Source: Planctobacterium sp047947135
GTDB lineage: Bacteria > Pseudomonadota > Gammaproteobacteria > Enterobacterales > Alteromonadaceae
Length of the DNA stretch: 64,000 bases
NCBI GenBank assembly: GCA_047947135.1
Contig: CP170457.1
Span: 2,728,001 to 2,792,000 of the forward strand
Direction: 5' to 3'
Part shown: positions 63,402 through 64,000 of the stretch, piece after piece
Layout: each line of letters starts with the position of its first letter
Position numbering within the stretch: the first letter of the stretch is position 1
Notes under the pieces: model-generated
The model's database searches: none
What the model saw: only the letters and a program-made list of their open reading frames with translations
Told to the model about the DNA's origin: nothing
Made by a program: the position numbers and the translations under genes

Positions 63402-64000
63402 TTATTGCTGCTCAATTATTCTGTGCTGCAAAATCAGCTCAGTCAACAATTGTGTTCCTGGCCCCATTCTATCTGAATGTGGGGTAACTAGCGACATGGT
63501 AACTGAACGAAAGTTACTGCCTTTAATTTTAAAACAGCTTAGCTCACCTGAGTCAACATAAGGCTGTACGTCATGAATGGGAAGCCAACAAAATCCCAGT
63601 CCCTGACGCAACAGCTTAATTGCTGCTTCAAACTTACTCACTGTCCAGCGTTGTTCTGCTTTTAACCAACCTTGTTTTTCAATTGGTGAGCGGCCAGTAT
63701 CCTTGATCACTATCTGCAGATGTTGTGCCAGAATTTCCGGATCAATTTCATTGCCTAATGACGCCAGCTCATGGTCAGGTGAACATACTGCGACAAATTG
63801 CACATGCAATATCGGTTCACTTAATATGCCTTTAGGGATAGATGCGGTAAGCGCCAGATCTGCCCAACCAGAGCTGATAAGCTCCTCTGTGCCGGTCAAT
63901 ACCGAGTCCACAATATTTAAGCGACTGCCCCTGCTATGAGGGTAAAATTCGGACCAGATAGGTAAGAGAAATTCATCCGGAAATGCCAATTCAACAGCGA
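63402..64000 (-). CDS. LysR-family transcriptional regulator, effector-binding part (runs off window)
   Basis: About 199 codons on the minus strand encode the C-terminal effector-binding domain of a LysR regulator: WADLALTASIPKGI, HVQFVAVCSPDHELASL, QGLGFCWLPIHDVQPYV. The frame is open to the window end, so the helix-turn-helix half lies beyond base 64000. The ligand and targets are unknown. Confidence 0.85.
   Translation of the reverse strand, partial: AVELAFPDEFLLPIWSEFYPHSRGSRLNIVDSVLTGTEELISSGWADLALTASIPKGILSEPILHVQFVAVCSPDHELASLGNEIDPEILAQHLQIVIKDTGRSPIEKQGWLKAEQRWTVSKFEAAIKLLRQGLGFCWLPIHDVQPYVDSGELSCFKIKGSNFRSVTMSLVTPHSDRMGPGTQLLTELILQHRIIEQQ

Noticed and set aside
1..64000. CRISPR arrays, insertion sequences, prophage genes, tRNA and rRNA genes
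   Set aside because: No repeat-spacer pattern, transposase, integrase, phage structural gene or tRNA-like cloverleaf was recognised by eye on either strand.

Overview
The window looks like a chromosomal segment of a marine gammaproteobacterium of the order Alteromonadales (Alteromonas/Paraglaciecola/Aliiglaciecola-like). The grounds are a gltA gene divergent from sdhCDAB-sucABCD, a fur-fldA-DUF2788-ybfF-pgm neighbourhood, large TonB-dependent receptors, and a starch locus with a Caulobacter-type receptor and halogenase-like flavoproteins. The species assignment is inference; no rRNA or tRNA gene was seen.

Bases 1-14338 are mostly minus-strand accessory genes. They are the anchored N-terminus of an SpvB/Rhs-like protein (cut by the window edge), a membrane-embedded AraC regulator, a lipoprotein serine hydrolase, an ankyrin-repeat gene broken by a 13-bp tandem duplication and an in-frame stop, a degenerate receiver-domain protein, a periplasmic solute-binding protein, glyoxalase I, a nucleotidyltransferase and a TonB-dependent receptor. 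The region ends with citrate synthase. Bases 14779-24617 form the TCA block sdhCDAB-sucABCD, with hairpins between sdhB/sucA and sucB/sucC. SucB carries two lipoyl domains.

Bases 24702-41093 are an alpha-glucan locus. It holds two lipoprotein pullulanases (one with three tandem C-terminal carbohydrate-binding-like modules), a TonB-dependent receptor, two adjacent tryptophan-halogenase-like flavoproteins, a DUF3034 protein and a truncated-haemoglobin lipoprotein. An exact 14-bp near-palindrome lies upstream of both the first pullulanase and the receptor, which suggests one shared regulator. Downstream, pgm and glgP could feed the resulting maltodextrins into glycolysis.

Bases 41115-51791 hold a GNAT enzyme, a rhomboid protease, an alpha/beta hydrolase overlapping pxpABC (5-oxoprolinase), D-amino-acid aminotransferase and alanine racemase, then fur, a chemoreceptor, flavodoxin and small membrane proteins. 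Bases 51870-64000 hold ybfF, pgm (with no seqA in front of it), glgP, an EAL phosphodiesterase with a degenerate GGDEF domain, astE, a HIT protein, an LRAT-like protein, two membrane proteins, and a CsrB-type regulatory RNA with 18 GGA motifs. The window ends in a truncated LysR regulator. CsrB antagonises CsrA, a classic regulator of glycogen metabolism and motility, so the RNA may link functionally to the glucan genes here.
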